From Morinoia aosen (taxonomy: Eukaryota; Arthropoda; Malacostraca; Amphipoda; Talitridae), in the NCBI GenBank assembly GCA_030386875.1, contig CM059558.1, positions 12,595,501 to 12,659,500 of the forward strand: a stretch of DNA of 64,000 nucleotides, in the 5' to 3' direction. Shown here piece by piece: positions 11,410 to 22,560 of this stretch. The notes under the pieces were generated by a model. The model had not been told where the DNA came from. It was given only the letters and a program-made list of their open reading frames with translations, and did not search any database. The position numbers were made by a program, and so were the translations under genes. The first letter of the stretch is position 1. The number at the start of each line of letters is the position of its first letter.

Positions 11410-13680
11410 CTAGTATTCTGATAGGAAGTGAGACTCAAGATGTCTTTTGAATACTTTGTACGAATTACATTCACGGATCTCTGCAGGTATAGAGTTCCAA
11501 GTTTTGGTTCCAACGAAGAGAATACTGTGTTGCGACCTGGCCTTTGAATAATAAGGAAGCATGAATTTACTTCTATTTCGGGTTAAATGGTCGTGATGAC
11601 CAGTTTGCGCAGTCAATAATTGTCTTAGGCTATTGTCGCCATCATTTCTTAATGTTTTGTAAATGAAATTACAGATGGAGATTTTGTAGAGATCCGAAAG
11701 TTTAAGTATTTGTAAATTTTTGAAAGAATCATTTGTGTGAGCATTATATTCTAGGTTCTTTACCGCTCTGACAGCCCTTTTCTGCAGAGTAAAAATTTTG
11801 TTGGTTTTATTTTTATCAGTTCCGTGCCATGCTTCTATTCCGTATTGCAAGTATGGGGAAATGAGCGTACGGTAGAGCATTTGTAAAGCTGTTTCAGGCA
11901 GAAAATTTTTAACTTTATTTAGGATTCCGATGGATTTTGATAATTTAGAACTAATATGAGTGATGTGCTCTTTGAAGGTCAGATGTTTATCTATTATGAT
12001 GCCCAGAAACTTACATGAGTTGGTTTCTTCGATTTCACCTTCGCCAATTTTAATGCATGGGAGAGATACATCTTTCTTGTATGAGAAAGTAATATAATTT
12101 GTTTTATCGATATTTAGGCTTATTTTATTAGCTTTGAGCCACGATGAAACCTTGTGAAGTTCAGTATTTATACTCTCCACAATCATAGCAGGATTTTGGT
12201 TCGGAAGGACCGCAGAAAGCGTACTGTCATCGGCAAAAAGTATGAATTTGAAGAATGATGTAGATTTTACAATATCATTGATAAAAATCAGAAACAAGAG
12301 AGGCCCGAGAACAGATCCTTGTGGAACTCCATGGCTAATTGTCTGTGGGTCTGATTTTGCGTCGTCAATGACAACATATTGCTTCCGATTTGTTAGGTAT
12401 GATCTGAACCAATCATGGGCAATCCCTCGAATGCCATAACAGTGTAGTTTCGATAATAGTATTTTATGGTCCACACAATCAAATGCTTTTCGGAAGTCAA
12501 GAAATACAGAGAAGACAGGCTTTCCTTCATCTATATTAGAAGAGAGGAATTGTAAATGATTTAATATAGCCTGTGTTGTTGATTTTTTAGAGCGAAAACC
12601 GTATTGTTTATCGTAAAGAAATGATTTTTGTTCAAAATAAGAGTACACTTTTTTATACACAATCTTTTCGAATACTTTGCTAATAATTGGTAGAATGGAG
12701 ATAGGTCGATAATTGTTTACACAGGTTTTTTCACCACTTTTAAAGATAGGGGTTACTCTAGCAACTTTGAGGGAGTTCGGGAAAGTGCCTAGTAAGAGAG
12801 ACTGGTTAATAATATTTGATATCAGTGGGGCTACAATGTCAGCAATAACTTTAAGTACTTTAGTCGGAAACGTTTGTAACCCACTCGATTTATTTTTCAT
12901 GTTGTTTATGCACGTAATTACATCGGAGGAGTTTGTAGGCGTAAAGAAAAAGGAGTTGGGTTCTCGAATATGATCCATAAATTCCAGGTGATCAGTAGGT
13001 TCACTTGGAATGCCATCAGCTATTGTTTTCCCTACGTTTACGAAGAAGTTGTTAAAGAGATTAGCAATTTCTTTCTTCTCATGATATTTTACATTATCTT
13101 GAACAACATATTCAATTTTCTTTTTATCGGCATTATTCGGTTTACAGCAGGAGTTAAGGAGATGCCAAATCTTTTTAACGTCAGTTTTGAATTGAGTAAA
13201 CTTGAGCGTAAAGTAGTTCTTTTTTGATGTTCTTATCTGGTTTGTTACATAGTTTCTAAATCGGTTATATGTTTCTCTAGATATTCGTCCTTCGCAAAGG
13301 AGGGCTAGGTACGCTTGACGTTTCTTTATATTTATCACGATGTCTCTGGTAATCCAGGGCTTATGTTTATTTTTCGGGGTAACTGTACGAGTTACAATTG
13401 GGCAACACTGATTGTATGCGGTCATTATAGTTTCAGTCAACTTTACTACTGCTTCATCAATGCTCGTAGTATTATTGTTTTGTTGAGAGATGTGCAATGT
13501 AGGCATTGATTCTTCTAGAACGGTGCGCATTTCTTCAAGATTTGATTCGTTTATTTTACGATATGAGTAAGTTTCAGCCCGTGCCTTGGTGCAAGCAATA
13601 TAGACATTTTTCTTAATAAATAATTGACTTTGTGGGCAACAAAAAATCTCATCAATACATTGAGTCAATGATATTGACAA
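11410..13680 (-). CDS. Non-LTR retrotransposon reverse transcriptase (5'-truncated)
   Basis: A 756-codon frame encoding a LINE ORF2-type protein that would copy its own RNA at a nicked chromosomal target. Visible motifs in order: NNYRPISILP entry to the RT domain, the palm block DFRKAFDCVDH near residue 395, GVPQGSVLGPLLF, and the catalytic FADD at about 482-485, followed by a thumb/C-terminal region with LISPYLQYGIEAW. The apurinic-type endonuclease expected at the N-terminus is absent: the frame opens after a stop, starts with a non-ATG codon, and its first 200 or so residues look like the linker between endonuclease and RT. The RT frame is uninterrupted, so the copy is fairly young. The family is Jockey-group (Daphne/Crack/CR1-like); the clade is not resolved. 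It sits inside a TTAA-flanked inverted-repeat element. No host promoter is evident. Confidence 0.93.
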   Translation of the reverse strand: MSISLTQCIDEIFCCPQSQLFIKKNVYIACTKARAETYSYRKINESNLEEMRTVLEESMPTLHISQQNNNTTSIDEAVVKLTETIMTAYNQCCPIVTRTVTPKNKHKPWITRDIVINIKKRQAYLALLCEGRISRETYNRFRNYVTNQIRTSKKNYFTLKFTQFKTDVKKIWHLLNSCCKPNNADKKKIEYVVQDNVKYHEKKEIANLFNNFFVNVGKTIADGIPSEPTDHLEFMDHIREPNSFFFTPTNSSDVITCINNMKNKSSGLQTFPTKVLKVIADIVAPLISNIINQSLLLGTFPNSLKVARVTPIFKSGEKTCVNNYRPISILPIISKVFEKIVYKKVYSYFEQKSFLYDKQYGFRSKKSTTQAILNHLQFLSSNIDEGKPVFSVFLDFRKAFDCVDHKILLSKLHCYGIRGIAHDWFRSYLTNRKQYVVIDDAKSDPQTISHGVPQGSVLGPLLFLIFINDIVKSTSFFKFILFADDSTLSAVLPNQNPAMIVESINTELHKVSSWLKANKISLNIDKTNYITFSYKKDVSLPCIKIGEGEIEETNSCKFLGIIIDKHLTFKEHITHISSKLSKSIGILNKVKNFLPETALQMLYRTLISPYLQYGIEAWHGTDKNKTNKIFTLQKRAVRAVKNLEYNAHTNDSFKNLQILKLSDLYKISICNFIYKTLRNDGDNSLRQLLTAQTGHHDHLTRNRSKFMLPYYSKARSQHSILFVGTKTWNSIPAEIRECNSYKVFKRHLESHFLSEY

Positions 13681-13724
13681 TTAAATTGATCGTCTATGGG
13701 CCGCTTAACGCACGGTTGAAGGAC

Positions 13725-15052
13725 GTGTTGACGTTACTTGACGTTACTTCAATGAAGTTACTTGAAGTTACTTGAAGTTACTTGAAGTTACTTGAAGTTA
13801 CTTGAAGTTACTTGAAGTTACTTGAAGTTACTTGAAGTTACTTGAAGTTACTTGAAGTTCCTTAAAGTTACTTGAAGTTACTTGAAGTAACTTGAAGTTA
13901 CTTGAAGTTACTTGAAGTTACTTGAAGTTACTTGAAGTTACTTGAAGTTACTTGAAGTTACTTGAAGTTACTTGAAGTTACTTGAAGTTACTTGAAGTTA
14001 CTTGAAGTAACTTGAAGTTACTTGAAGTTACTTGAAGTTACTTGAAGTTACTTGAAGTTACTTGAAGTTACTTGAAGTTACTTGAAGTTACTTGAAGTTA
14101 CTTGAAGTTACTTGAAGTTACTTGAAGTTACTTGAAGTTACTTGAAGTTACTTGAAGTTACTTGAAGTTCCTTAAAGTTACTTGAAGTTACTTGAAGTAA
14201 CTTGAATTTACTTGAAGTTACTTGAAGTTACTTGAAGTAACTTGAAGTTACTTGAAGTTACTTGAAGTTACTTGAAGTTACTTGAAGTTACTTGAAGTTA
14301 CTTGAAGTTACTTGAAGTTACTTGAAGTTACTTGAAGTTACTTGAAGTTACTTGAAGTTACTTGAAGTTACTTGAAGTTACTTGAAGTTACTTGAAGTTA
14401 CTTGAAGTTACTTGAAGTTACTTGAAGTTACTTGAAGTTACTTGAAGTTACTTGAAGTTACTTGAAGTAACTTGAAGTTACTTGAAGTTACTTGAAGTTA
14501 CTTGAAGTTACTTGAAGTTACTTGAAGTTACTTGAAGTTACTTGAAGTTACTTGAAGTTACTTGAAGTTACTTGAAGTTACTTGAAGTTACTTGAAGTTA
14601 CTTGAAGTTACTTGAAGTTACTTGAAGTTACTTGAAGTTACTTGAAGTTACTTGAAGTTACTTGAAGTTCCTTGAAGTTACTTGAAGTTACTTGAAGTTA
14701 CTTGAAGTTACTTGAAGTTACTTGAAGTTACTTGAAGTTACTTGAAGTAACTTGAAGTTACTTGAAGTTACTTGAAGTTACTTGAAGTTACTTGAAGTTA
14801 CTTGAAGTTACTTGAAGTTACTTGAAGTTACTTGAAGTAACTTGAAGTTACTTGAAGTTACTTGAAGTTACTTGAAGTTACTTGAAGTTACTTGAAGTTA
14901 CTTGAAGTTAATTGAAGTAACTTGAAGTTACTTGAAGTTACTTGAAGTTACTTGAAGTTACTTGAAGTTACTTGAAGTTACTTGAAGTTACTTGAAGTTA
15001 CTTGAAGTAACTTGAAGTTACTTGAAGTTACTTGAAGTTACTTGAAGTTACT
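13725..15052. repeat. 10-bp minisatellite (gaagttactt), about 130 copies
   Basis: Nearly uniform cttgaagtta units with rare variants (cttgaagtaa, cttgaagttc, cttaaagtta). The variants recur in a similar context near 13858-13890 and 14168-14200, implying block duplication of about 300 bp. Confidence 0.97.
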
Positions 15053-15365
15053 TGAAGGAAGTTACTTGAAGGAAGTTACTTTACTTGAAGTTACTTGAAG
15101 GAAGTTACTTGAAGTTACTTGAAGGAAGTTACTTGAAGTTACTTGAAGGAAGTTACTTGAAGTTACTTGAAGGAAGTTACTTGAAGTTACTTGAAGGAAG
15201 TTACTTGAAGTTACTTGAAGGAAGTTACTTGAAGTTACTTGAAGGAAGTTACTTGAAGTTACTTGAAGGAAGTTACTTGAAGTTACTTGAAGGAAGTTAC
15301 TTTACTTGAAGTTACTTGAAGTTACTTGAAGTTACTTGAAGTTACTTGAAGTTACTTGAAGGAAG
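15053..15365. repeat. 24-bp variant array (gaaggaagttacttgaagttactt)
   Basis: About ten copies of a unit made of the 10-bp core plus ggaa insertions. The frame MKLLEGSYLKLLEGSY is its translation and is not evidence for a gene. Confidence 0.95.
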
Positions 15366-16285
15366 TTACTTTACTTGAAGGAAGTTACTTTACTTGAAGG
15401 AAATTACTTTACTTGAAGGAAGTTACTTTACTTGAAAGAAGTTACTTTACTTGAATGAAGTTACTTTACTTTAATGAAGTTACTTTACTTGAATGAAGTT
15501 ACTTTACTTGAATGAAGTTACTTTACTTGAATGAAGTTACTTTACTTGAATGAAGTTACTTTACTTGAATGAAGTTACTTTACTTGAATGAAGTTACTTT
15601 ACTTGAATGAAGTTACTTTACTTTAATGAAGTTACTTTACTTGAATAAGGTTACTTTACTTGAATGAAGTTACTTTACTTGAATGAAGTTACTTTACTTG
15701 AATGAAGTTACTTTACTTGAATGAAGTTACTTTACTTGAATGAAGTTACTTTACTTTAATGAAGCTACTTTACTTGAATGAAGTTACTTTACTTGAATGA
15801 AGTTACTTTCCTTGAATGAAGTTACTTTACTTGAATAAGGTTACTTTACTTGAATGAAGTTACTTTACTTGAATGAAGTTACTTTACTTGAATAAGGTTA
15901 CTTTACTTGAATGAAGTTACTTTACTTGAATGAAGTTACTTTACTTGAATGAAGTTACTTTACTTGAATGAAGTTACTTTACTTGAATAAGGTTACTTTA
16001 CTTGAATGAAGTTACTTTACTTGAATGAAGTTACTTTACTTGAATGAAGTTACTTTACTTGAATGAAGTTACTTTACTTGAATGAAGTTACTTTACTTGA
16101 ATGAAGTTACTTTACTTGAATAAGGTTACTTTACTTGAATGAAGTTACTTTACTTGAATGAAGTTACTTTACTTGAATGAAGTTACTTTACTTGAATGAA
16201 GTTACTTTACTTGACTGAAGTTACTTTACTTGAATGAAGTTACTTTACTTGAATGAAGTTACTTTACTTGACTGAAGTTACTTTA
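15366..16285. repeat. 19-bp variant array (gaatgaagttactttactt)
   Basis: About 48 copies, with variants gaataagg and gactgaag. It derives from the same gaagttactt core as its neighbours. Confidence 0.95.
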
Positions 16286-16570
16286 CTTGAATGAAGTTAC
16301 TTAAAATTCATTGAAGTTCCTTGAATGAAGTTACTTAAAATTCATTGAAGTTACTTGAATGAAGTTACTTAAAATTCATTGAAGTTACTTGAATGAAGTT
16401 ACCTGAAATTCATTGAAGTTCCTTGAATGAAGTTACTTAAAATTCATTGAAGTTACTTGAATGAAGTTACTTAAAATTCATTGAAGTTACTTGAATGAAG
16501 TTACCTGAAATTCATTGAAGTTACTTGAATGAAGTTACCTGAAATTCATTGAAGTTCCTTGAATGAAGAG
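16286..16570. repeat. 34-bp variant array ending the gaagttactt series
   Basis: Units combine gaatgaagttacttaaaatt with cattgaagttactt; about eight copies, decaying at about 16570-16620 into unique sequence. Confidence 0.9.
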
Positions 16571-16620
16571 ACATGAAGTTCAACGAGGAGCGTGTTGACG
16601 CTACTAAGAGTTCAATGAAG

Positions 16621-17130
16621 TTGCTTTCAGCCATGAATATGATAAAGTTCATGTGATAAGTTAATTATATAAGTTATAAAATGCGCAGAATTAATTTGAG
16701 CTCTCAAATCAATATTTGCGACGCGTAATGCCAGGTTAGTTTGGTCCTTCTGAACTGAGATTAAATAAAATTAAATTATTAAAATTTCCTAAATTTAATT
16801 AACTTATTTAACTTATTTAACTGATTTAAATTTCCTTATTTATGAAATAAAAATTCTTTTTGGCATGAGCTCATGAAACCTTCTTTGACGATAAACAGCT
16901 TAGTTGTCGTTCATTTTTTTCATTTATTCATGTATTGACGTCTACTTTATAATAGTGCTTAGTGTGGTTGGCATTCTCTATGTATACATATATTTTATCA
17001 ATTCAAGCATTCATTTGTAAATATTTCCCATTTCAACATGTTTCCCATTAATACATAGAATGATATTTGCTTCGAAACCATGCTCAATCCTTGATTATTT
17101 TCATGATCACCATTCATCTTGATGTGATTT
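16621..17130. other. AT-rich spacer
   Basis: No exon, RNA gene or clear repeat seen. Confidence 0.45.
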
Positions 17131-17132
17131 TG

Positions 17133-17345
17133 ATTTTACGTAAACTTTTGTACTTAATTTAGTGAGATTTTTATTTTAAGTGAACTTTTGTACCTAATTT
17201 AGTGAGATTTGGATTTTAAGTGAACTTTTGTACTTAATTTAGTGAGATTTGGATTTTAAGTGAACTTTTGTACTTAATTTAGTGAGATTTTTATTTTACG
17301 TCAACTTTTGTACTTAATTGGTGAGATTTTGATTTTGAGTGAACT
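17133..17345. repeat. 40-bp minisatellite, about 5 copies
   Basis: Unit includes gtgagatttggattttaagt and gaacttttgtacttaattta. Confidence 0.9.
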
Positions 17346-17688
17346 AACATACTCAGTAGGGAGCAACTCATTCTCGTTGCCAACATCCCTAACCAAAACC
17401 TGATTCTCAATGGTTTTATGGCAAGAAAAATTCGACGCCTTTCTCCTCAGTGCTCACTTCTTGGCACAGAGTCTCTATCCCTCATCGTATTTTGTTGGAG
17501 TCATGAATGGCAACATTCCAGATGCATCGCAGAATTATGCATGAAAAATACGGTCAGAGTTCTGGTCTTGCTCGGGTCAGTCTGGAGCCAATAACATTTT
17601 CCGGTGGCTGGCTTAGGGAAATATACTTTATCAACAAATGGTAAGCAGAGCATATTCTCGTGCGCTGTTGATATACATGGCAGCATGT
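17346..17688. other. Unique spacer
   Basis: No recognisable exon. The open frame on the - strand through this part mainly reads into the neighbouring minisatellite. Confidence 0.4.
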
Positions 17689-17689
17689 A

Positions 17690-18075
17690 TACGACATGCT
17701 GTTTTGTAAATCTGCAGCAAGCAACAACATAACAGCATGCATGTTGTATGCATACTGTTATGTATATCTGCAGCAAGCAACAACATAACAGCATGCATGT
17801 TGTATGCATACTGTTATGTATATCGGCAGCAAGCAACAACATAACAGCATGCATGTTGTATGCATACTGTTATGTATATCTGCAGCAAGCAACAACATAA
17901 CAGCATGCATGTTGTATGCATACTGTTATGTATATCTGCAGCAAGCAACAACATAACAGCATGCATGTTGTATGCACACTGTTATGTATATCTGCAGCAA
18001 GCAACAACATAACAGCATGCATTTTGTATGCATACTGTTATGTATATCTGCAATATGCATAACAGCATGCATACG
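17690..18075. repeat. 56-bp minisatellite with internal hairpins, about 7 copies
   Basis: Unit starts tctgcagcaagcaacaacat and contains aacagcatgcatg ... tatgcatactgtt, whose halves pair with each other, so each unit can form a stem-loop. Confidence 0.92.
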
Positions 18076-18138
18076 ACATGTTGTTATGTATATCAGCATG
18101 TGTACTACACGCTCATTGAAAATTTAGTGCACCAGAAC

Positions 18139-18244
18139 GTCTGCAATTTTTTCGCCGGAGAATGCATGTTTTTCGCTGCCTTAGCAGTTTAATTATTGGG
18201 GTGGCGAAAAACATGCATGCAGGCGGTGAAAAAGTTAGACTGGG
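18139..18244. mobile_element. Snap-back palindromic MITE, copy 2
   Basis: Second member of the family at 7690-7797: ttcgccggagaatgcatg on the left arm and catgcatgcaggcggtgaaa plus gttagactggg on the right. The outermost left bases (cccagtcta) are lost or mutated. Confidence 0.82.
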
Positions 18245-19390
18245 TAGTTCACTGAGAAAAATTTCGCCACAAGACCGGCACACATAAATGTATCGACAAT
18301 ACACATTATAACTATTAGTCTATGTATTATGACACACTTTTGTGTGTCACGGGCTTATGCGTCACACTTAAGTGTGCCAACCATGACACACTTAAAGTAA
18401 GTCAAATTTTTTTCATACAAATGTTTCACTTTCTTGGACTGACCATTGATTACACTAATATACAGACAACGTTCAAGAATTGGAGGAATAATTAACGAAG
18501 GAATTAAAATTTTGGAGGAGAATTGTACGCTATTCACAAAATCGGTTTTCTGCTAAAATTTTAGAGCCAGTTGAAGCGTGAACAGGTGATTTAACTCTCT
18601 CAACCGCTTCAATATGAGGTCAAAGGAAATACTTTAATATGGATCAAAATATTTCTGAATAACAGTTTGACACACGCAGGTGTGTCAAAACTTCTCTTAG
18701 TTCATGACGTCTGGCGCAACACACGTGCGAGGTACTTCGAGGGTCACTCTGAAATAACTAAAAAAAAACTCAAAAAAAAAAAATACTAGCATAAAATTCT
18801 CTGACTCGGTATCTTGAAGACATAGGCCATTTCATGGCCAATCTGGCACCTAATTGGCCATTTTTAGAATGCACTGGCCATGAGAAATTCACTCGGCCAT
18901 TTTTTAAAATATAGCATGATTCATGAAACAGAAGACTTACAATATCTCGAGGACGTGCTCTCGTCATAATATAGTCAAAGTGAGTAAAAAATTTATTAGA
19001 ATTGGAATTTTCAAACGAAAAAAATATCATACATTCTGTAATGACCATTTCGGCCATCGATTCTCGTAAAAAGTGGCCATAAGATGACTGATTCATCTGG
19101 CAACCCTACTCGAAATGGTAGCCGCACGCATCGTGGAAAAGGAACATGCATTTCATTACCGTGAGGAGCTGCTAGTCCAGCATAGCAGAATAAAAACTCA
19201 CCAGCAATGAACGTCAAATTGTGTCCTCTCGCTTCAGTTACTCAAGGGCAAAACTTCAAGGTTGTAATAAATCATCGCGTTATTCCTCACACATGTTTTT
19301 TGCCTTTCGTAGACTTCTTCCTGGAGTTTATTGCTTGTGTGTTGAATGAAATTCTGAGGAACTTTTCGCAAGGTGAAGATATTGGCAGCG
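18245..19390. other. Spacer with scattered tgacacac/gtgtgtca palindromes
   Basis: The word tgacacac and its inverse recur near 18330-18400 and 18668-18720. gccatttt/ggccat words recur at 18830-18905. No exon recognised. Confidence 0.45.
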
Positions 19391-19394
19391 ACAG

Positions 19395-19508
19395 ACAGGT
19401 AGACACACGGGCCGACAGACAGACAGACAGGTCAACAGGCAGACGGGCAGACAAGCCAACAGACAGACAAACAGGCAGCAGGCAGGCCAACAAACAGACA
19501 GACAGGAA
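19395..19508. repeat. Degenerate gacagacaggca microsatellite
   Basis: GACA/GGCA-rich tract. Both strands are open across it because of the repeat. Confidence 0.85.
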
Positions 19509-19868
19509 ATTCATTATCCTATTCCGTGTTCGACTGTTTAATGATAGAGCTTCGCTAAAAAGAATTATGTATTATTCCTTCCGATGAAAGAGGTCGTCAA
19601 TAGTAAGATTAAGTTTAATACTTTTCTTGGACGACCCGGAAGTTTTGAGAACAGTCTCTGGCATCTCATGAGACACCAGCAAGAGGTAAAATTCCTTCCG
19701 ATATAAAAGAATGCTACGTTCAAGTTCAGCTCATTTTTTGCAAATCTCTGAATTTCTACAAGAGTCTCATTGACCTCCCTGGACACAGGTTGGACTGCTG
19801 CAGCGATAGCTTGTCAGCAACTAATGAGACGGCTTAACATTTATTTCCTTCCTAGTTTTCCGAACATA
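19509..19868. other. Unique spacer
   Basis: Nothing recognised on either strand. Confidence 0.4.
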
Positions 19869-19869
19869 A

Positions 19870-20175
19870 AGAACGCTCGTTATGTAGAAAGCTATCTATG
19901 TATGAAGAAAGATTTCTACGTGTAAAGAAAGATCTCTACGTATATAGCTTTCTCTTCATGGAGGAAGGTTTCTACTTGTAAAGAAAGCTCTCTATGTATA
20001 TAGCTTTCTATGTATGAAGAAAACTTTCTATGGTTAAAGAAATTTTCTATGTATAAAGCATTTTACGCATGATTAAAGCTTTCAATGTATAAAGAAAATT
20101 TTCTATGTATGAAAGAGTTTTCTGTGTACATAGAAACCTTTCTATGTTTATGAAGAAAGCTTTCTATGTACAAAA
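19870..20175. repeat. Degenerate 20-25-bp repeat (aaagaaagctttctatgtat)
   Basis: About 12 diverged copies, each with the small palindrome gaaagctttc or a relative. Confidence 0.8.
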
Positions 20176-21430
20176 CTTCTTTGCGACTACTTCAAAATAT
20201 AACAGTTTCAATATTTTCAGTATCGAACACAGATTCAATATTTTCAACCAGTATTCGCGCTGAACCAAATTCTCCCACACGCAGATTTGCAGCGAACGCA
20301 CGGAATTCAGAACTGAAATTTCCCTCGGGTTCCTCAGCAAGAGAACCCACGAATAAAAATTCAGTTTTTGCTGAAATTGAATCAGAGCAGAAGTTCGTTT
20401 CCCTCATTGTTAGAAAGGATTACTGTCAAGCTTGAGGGATGCAATATCTCTTGAATTTACTTGGCTTTGCCACTACTTAGAATGAGCGAGCAAATTTCCC
20501 TAAAGTATCCCTTGCTTCAGTGAAAAAGAAAACGAAAAAAAACATGAGCCAGAAGCTTCGAGGAAGATTTCAAACTGTAATTAGTACCTGAAATAACCTT
20601 TCCGGAACAGCTTGGAGGCTTAAAGGGTGTTAAAAATTATCCCAATGGATACCGCAACCCTGTTTTTCAATTGGAAGATTTTTTTTTTTTAGTTCACCCT
20701 GAATCGCACACCCACATTTTCCTGTTTTCCAAATGGAAAATATTTTGTTAGTTTAACCTGAAGTACGATGCGCTAATTGTACTCCGTTCACACCGGATCT
20801 TGTCCTTGTAAATTTATACACTCCCTGGTCTGTTTAGACCCTACATTTGTAAGAGCAAGCTTCTTCTCTGATTAAAATCAATTTTAATTATAATAATATA
20901 ATAATTAATCACATAATACATAATCAAGAAACATTCCGAAACGTTTGCCCGAAAAATAAATAAATAAAAATATATAATTTTACGTTGGTTCTCCTTTTTA
21001 TCTTGCGCGTGAGATTCCTTAAGAATCGACCTGTTGGAAATGTAATATTTAATCTTGATTAAATAAACATGTAATCATAATGTATAATCATTATATAATC
21101 AACAGAATTATAATCGCAATTATGTGGAAAACAGACAATGTGGGTAAAAAAGAGTTGGGGGGGGGGAGAGGGAGAACCCTCATACTCAACGGGCAATATT
21201 TCCCATCCTCCGTACCCTCTTAGTTACCGCTAAAAATTATATTAAAGCTGAAAACAAACGTCTCTTTAAAATGCAGTAATCAATCAAGCTTCCCATTTGG
21301 AAACGTAACTTTTGCCCCCATAGATGATACCACCCATTATCGTCAAAAGTTTTTCTTAACCAATTAGGTATCCTGTCGATCGAACGATAGTGAACCAAAG
21401 CAATGATGAAAGGCCTATCAGCGATGATGC
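20176..21430. other. AT-rich spacer with a G run
   Basis: Contains a homopurine tract with nine or more G at about 21160-21175. Open frames on both strands at 20166-20435 show no domain. Confidence 0.4.
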
Positions 21431-21835
21431 AATATATATCTTATATTTTATATTTCATATTTTATAATTTATAGTTTGTATTTTGTGTTTTAAATTTTGC
21501 ATTTTATATTTCATATTTTATATTTTATGTTATATATTTTATATTTTATAGTTCATATTTTATAATTTATAGTTTATATTTTGTGTTTTAAATTTTACAT
21601 TTTATATTTCATATTTTATATTTTATGTTATATATTTTATATTTTATATTTCATATTTTATAATTTGTAGTTTATATTTTGTGTTTTAAATTTTGCATTT
21701 TATATTTCATATTTTATATTTTATGTTATATATTTTATATTTTATAGTTCATATTTTACATTTTAAATTTTGCATTTTCGATTTATATTTTATTATTTTT
21801 AGTTAATATTGTATATTTTGCATTTTATATTACAA
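21430..21835. repeat. AT-only minisatellite (tatattttatatttcatatt family)
   Basis: Low-complexity ttttatatttcatattttat modules with a higher-order period of about 110-115 bp (each marked by ttttgtgttttaaatttt), three to four copies. Confidence 0.85.
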
Positions 21836-22124
21836 TTCTTTTCACATTCTATTGTATTGAAGCAATGGGAAGTTACGGAAAGAGACTTCGTATGATCCGT
21901 GACGGAAAGTCGGCTCACACTCTCCCGACAACTCAAAACTTAGAAACACAAGTTTTCCCTCAAATGTTCTCGGAAAGTTGAGGGATTTAAAAGCCTTGTG
22001 CTTTCACTGCTACAACAGCTTAGCACCTCGGGTTCAGCTTCTCTGGCCCTCCCAGTTTTTGTACAGTATACGGGGAAATTTAACGTATTGAGAGGTTTGT
22101 TAATAAAATGATACTCATAGAAAT

Positions 22125-22245
22125 AAATGAGATGATTTGTATTGAGATGATTTGTAAAAACAAATGAGATGATTTTTAAAAACAAATGAGATGATTTGTA
22201 TTAGGATGATTGGTAAAAACAAATGAGATGATTTGTATTCACTTG
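22125..22245. repeat. Repeat of gatgatttgtaaaaacaaat
   Basis: About five copies of a 22-bp type unit, with the small inverse pair atttgt/acaaat in each copy. Confidence 0.8.
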
Positions 22246-22369
22246 TATTCAGGTGCATTAAAGCGTCAATCACAAGAAATTAATTACAAATAACGTCAAT
22301 CACAAGATATTTAAGGCTACAAAATGTCGAGTCTAATTATCGTATAATATGATGAACGAAATTCGGTTT

Positions 22370-22560
22370 TTGGAGCATGATAACTACGTGCGCAACAATT
22401 TGGAAGTGAGAGTAGTGCATTTCTGTAGCATAATGTCTACGTATGCAATAATTTGGAACTGAGAGTATTGCTGTTTTTGTAGCATGATATCTGCGCGCGC
22501 AATAATTTGACCATGAAGAGAAGTACGATATGTATAACTTTGAGCTATGAAGTGCAATAA
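22370..22560. repeat. Degenerate repeat of about 64 bp, 3 copies
   Basis: Copies share gtagcatgatatct and gcaataatttgga words. Confidence 0.65.

Larger units (their letters stand above)
10746..13704. mobile_element. TTAA-flanked terminal-inverted-repeat element with an internal LINE
   Basis: Left end ttaaagcggctcatagacg (TTAA at 10742-10745) and right end cgtctatgggccgcttaa (TTAA at 13705-13708) are inverse copies extending through gatcaatt, with about one mismatch and one indel. TTAA target duplication is typical of piggyBac-type elements, but no such transposase is present. Inside are a small array, a third copy of the end (about 10975-11003) and a 5'-truncated LINE on the - strand. The simplest reading is a non-autonomous TIR element that received a LINE; nested insertion or rearrangement is an alternative. 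Confidence 0.6.

Noticed and set aside
12242-13509. + strand open frames opposite the reverse transcriptase
   Set aside because: Antisense shadows of a real - strand coding region.
13725-16570. CRISPR array or bacterial-style direct repeats
   Set aside because: Units are adjacent with no unique spacers, and the context is a eukaryotic genome.
19207-19587. 126-codon frame with TDRQTDRQ repeats as a gene
   Set aside because: Derived from the gacagacaggca microsatellite; the opposite strand is open as well.
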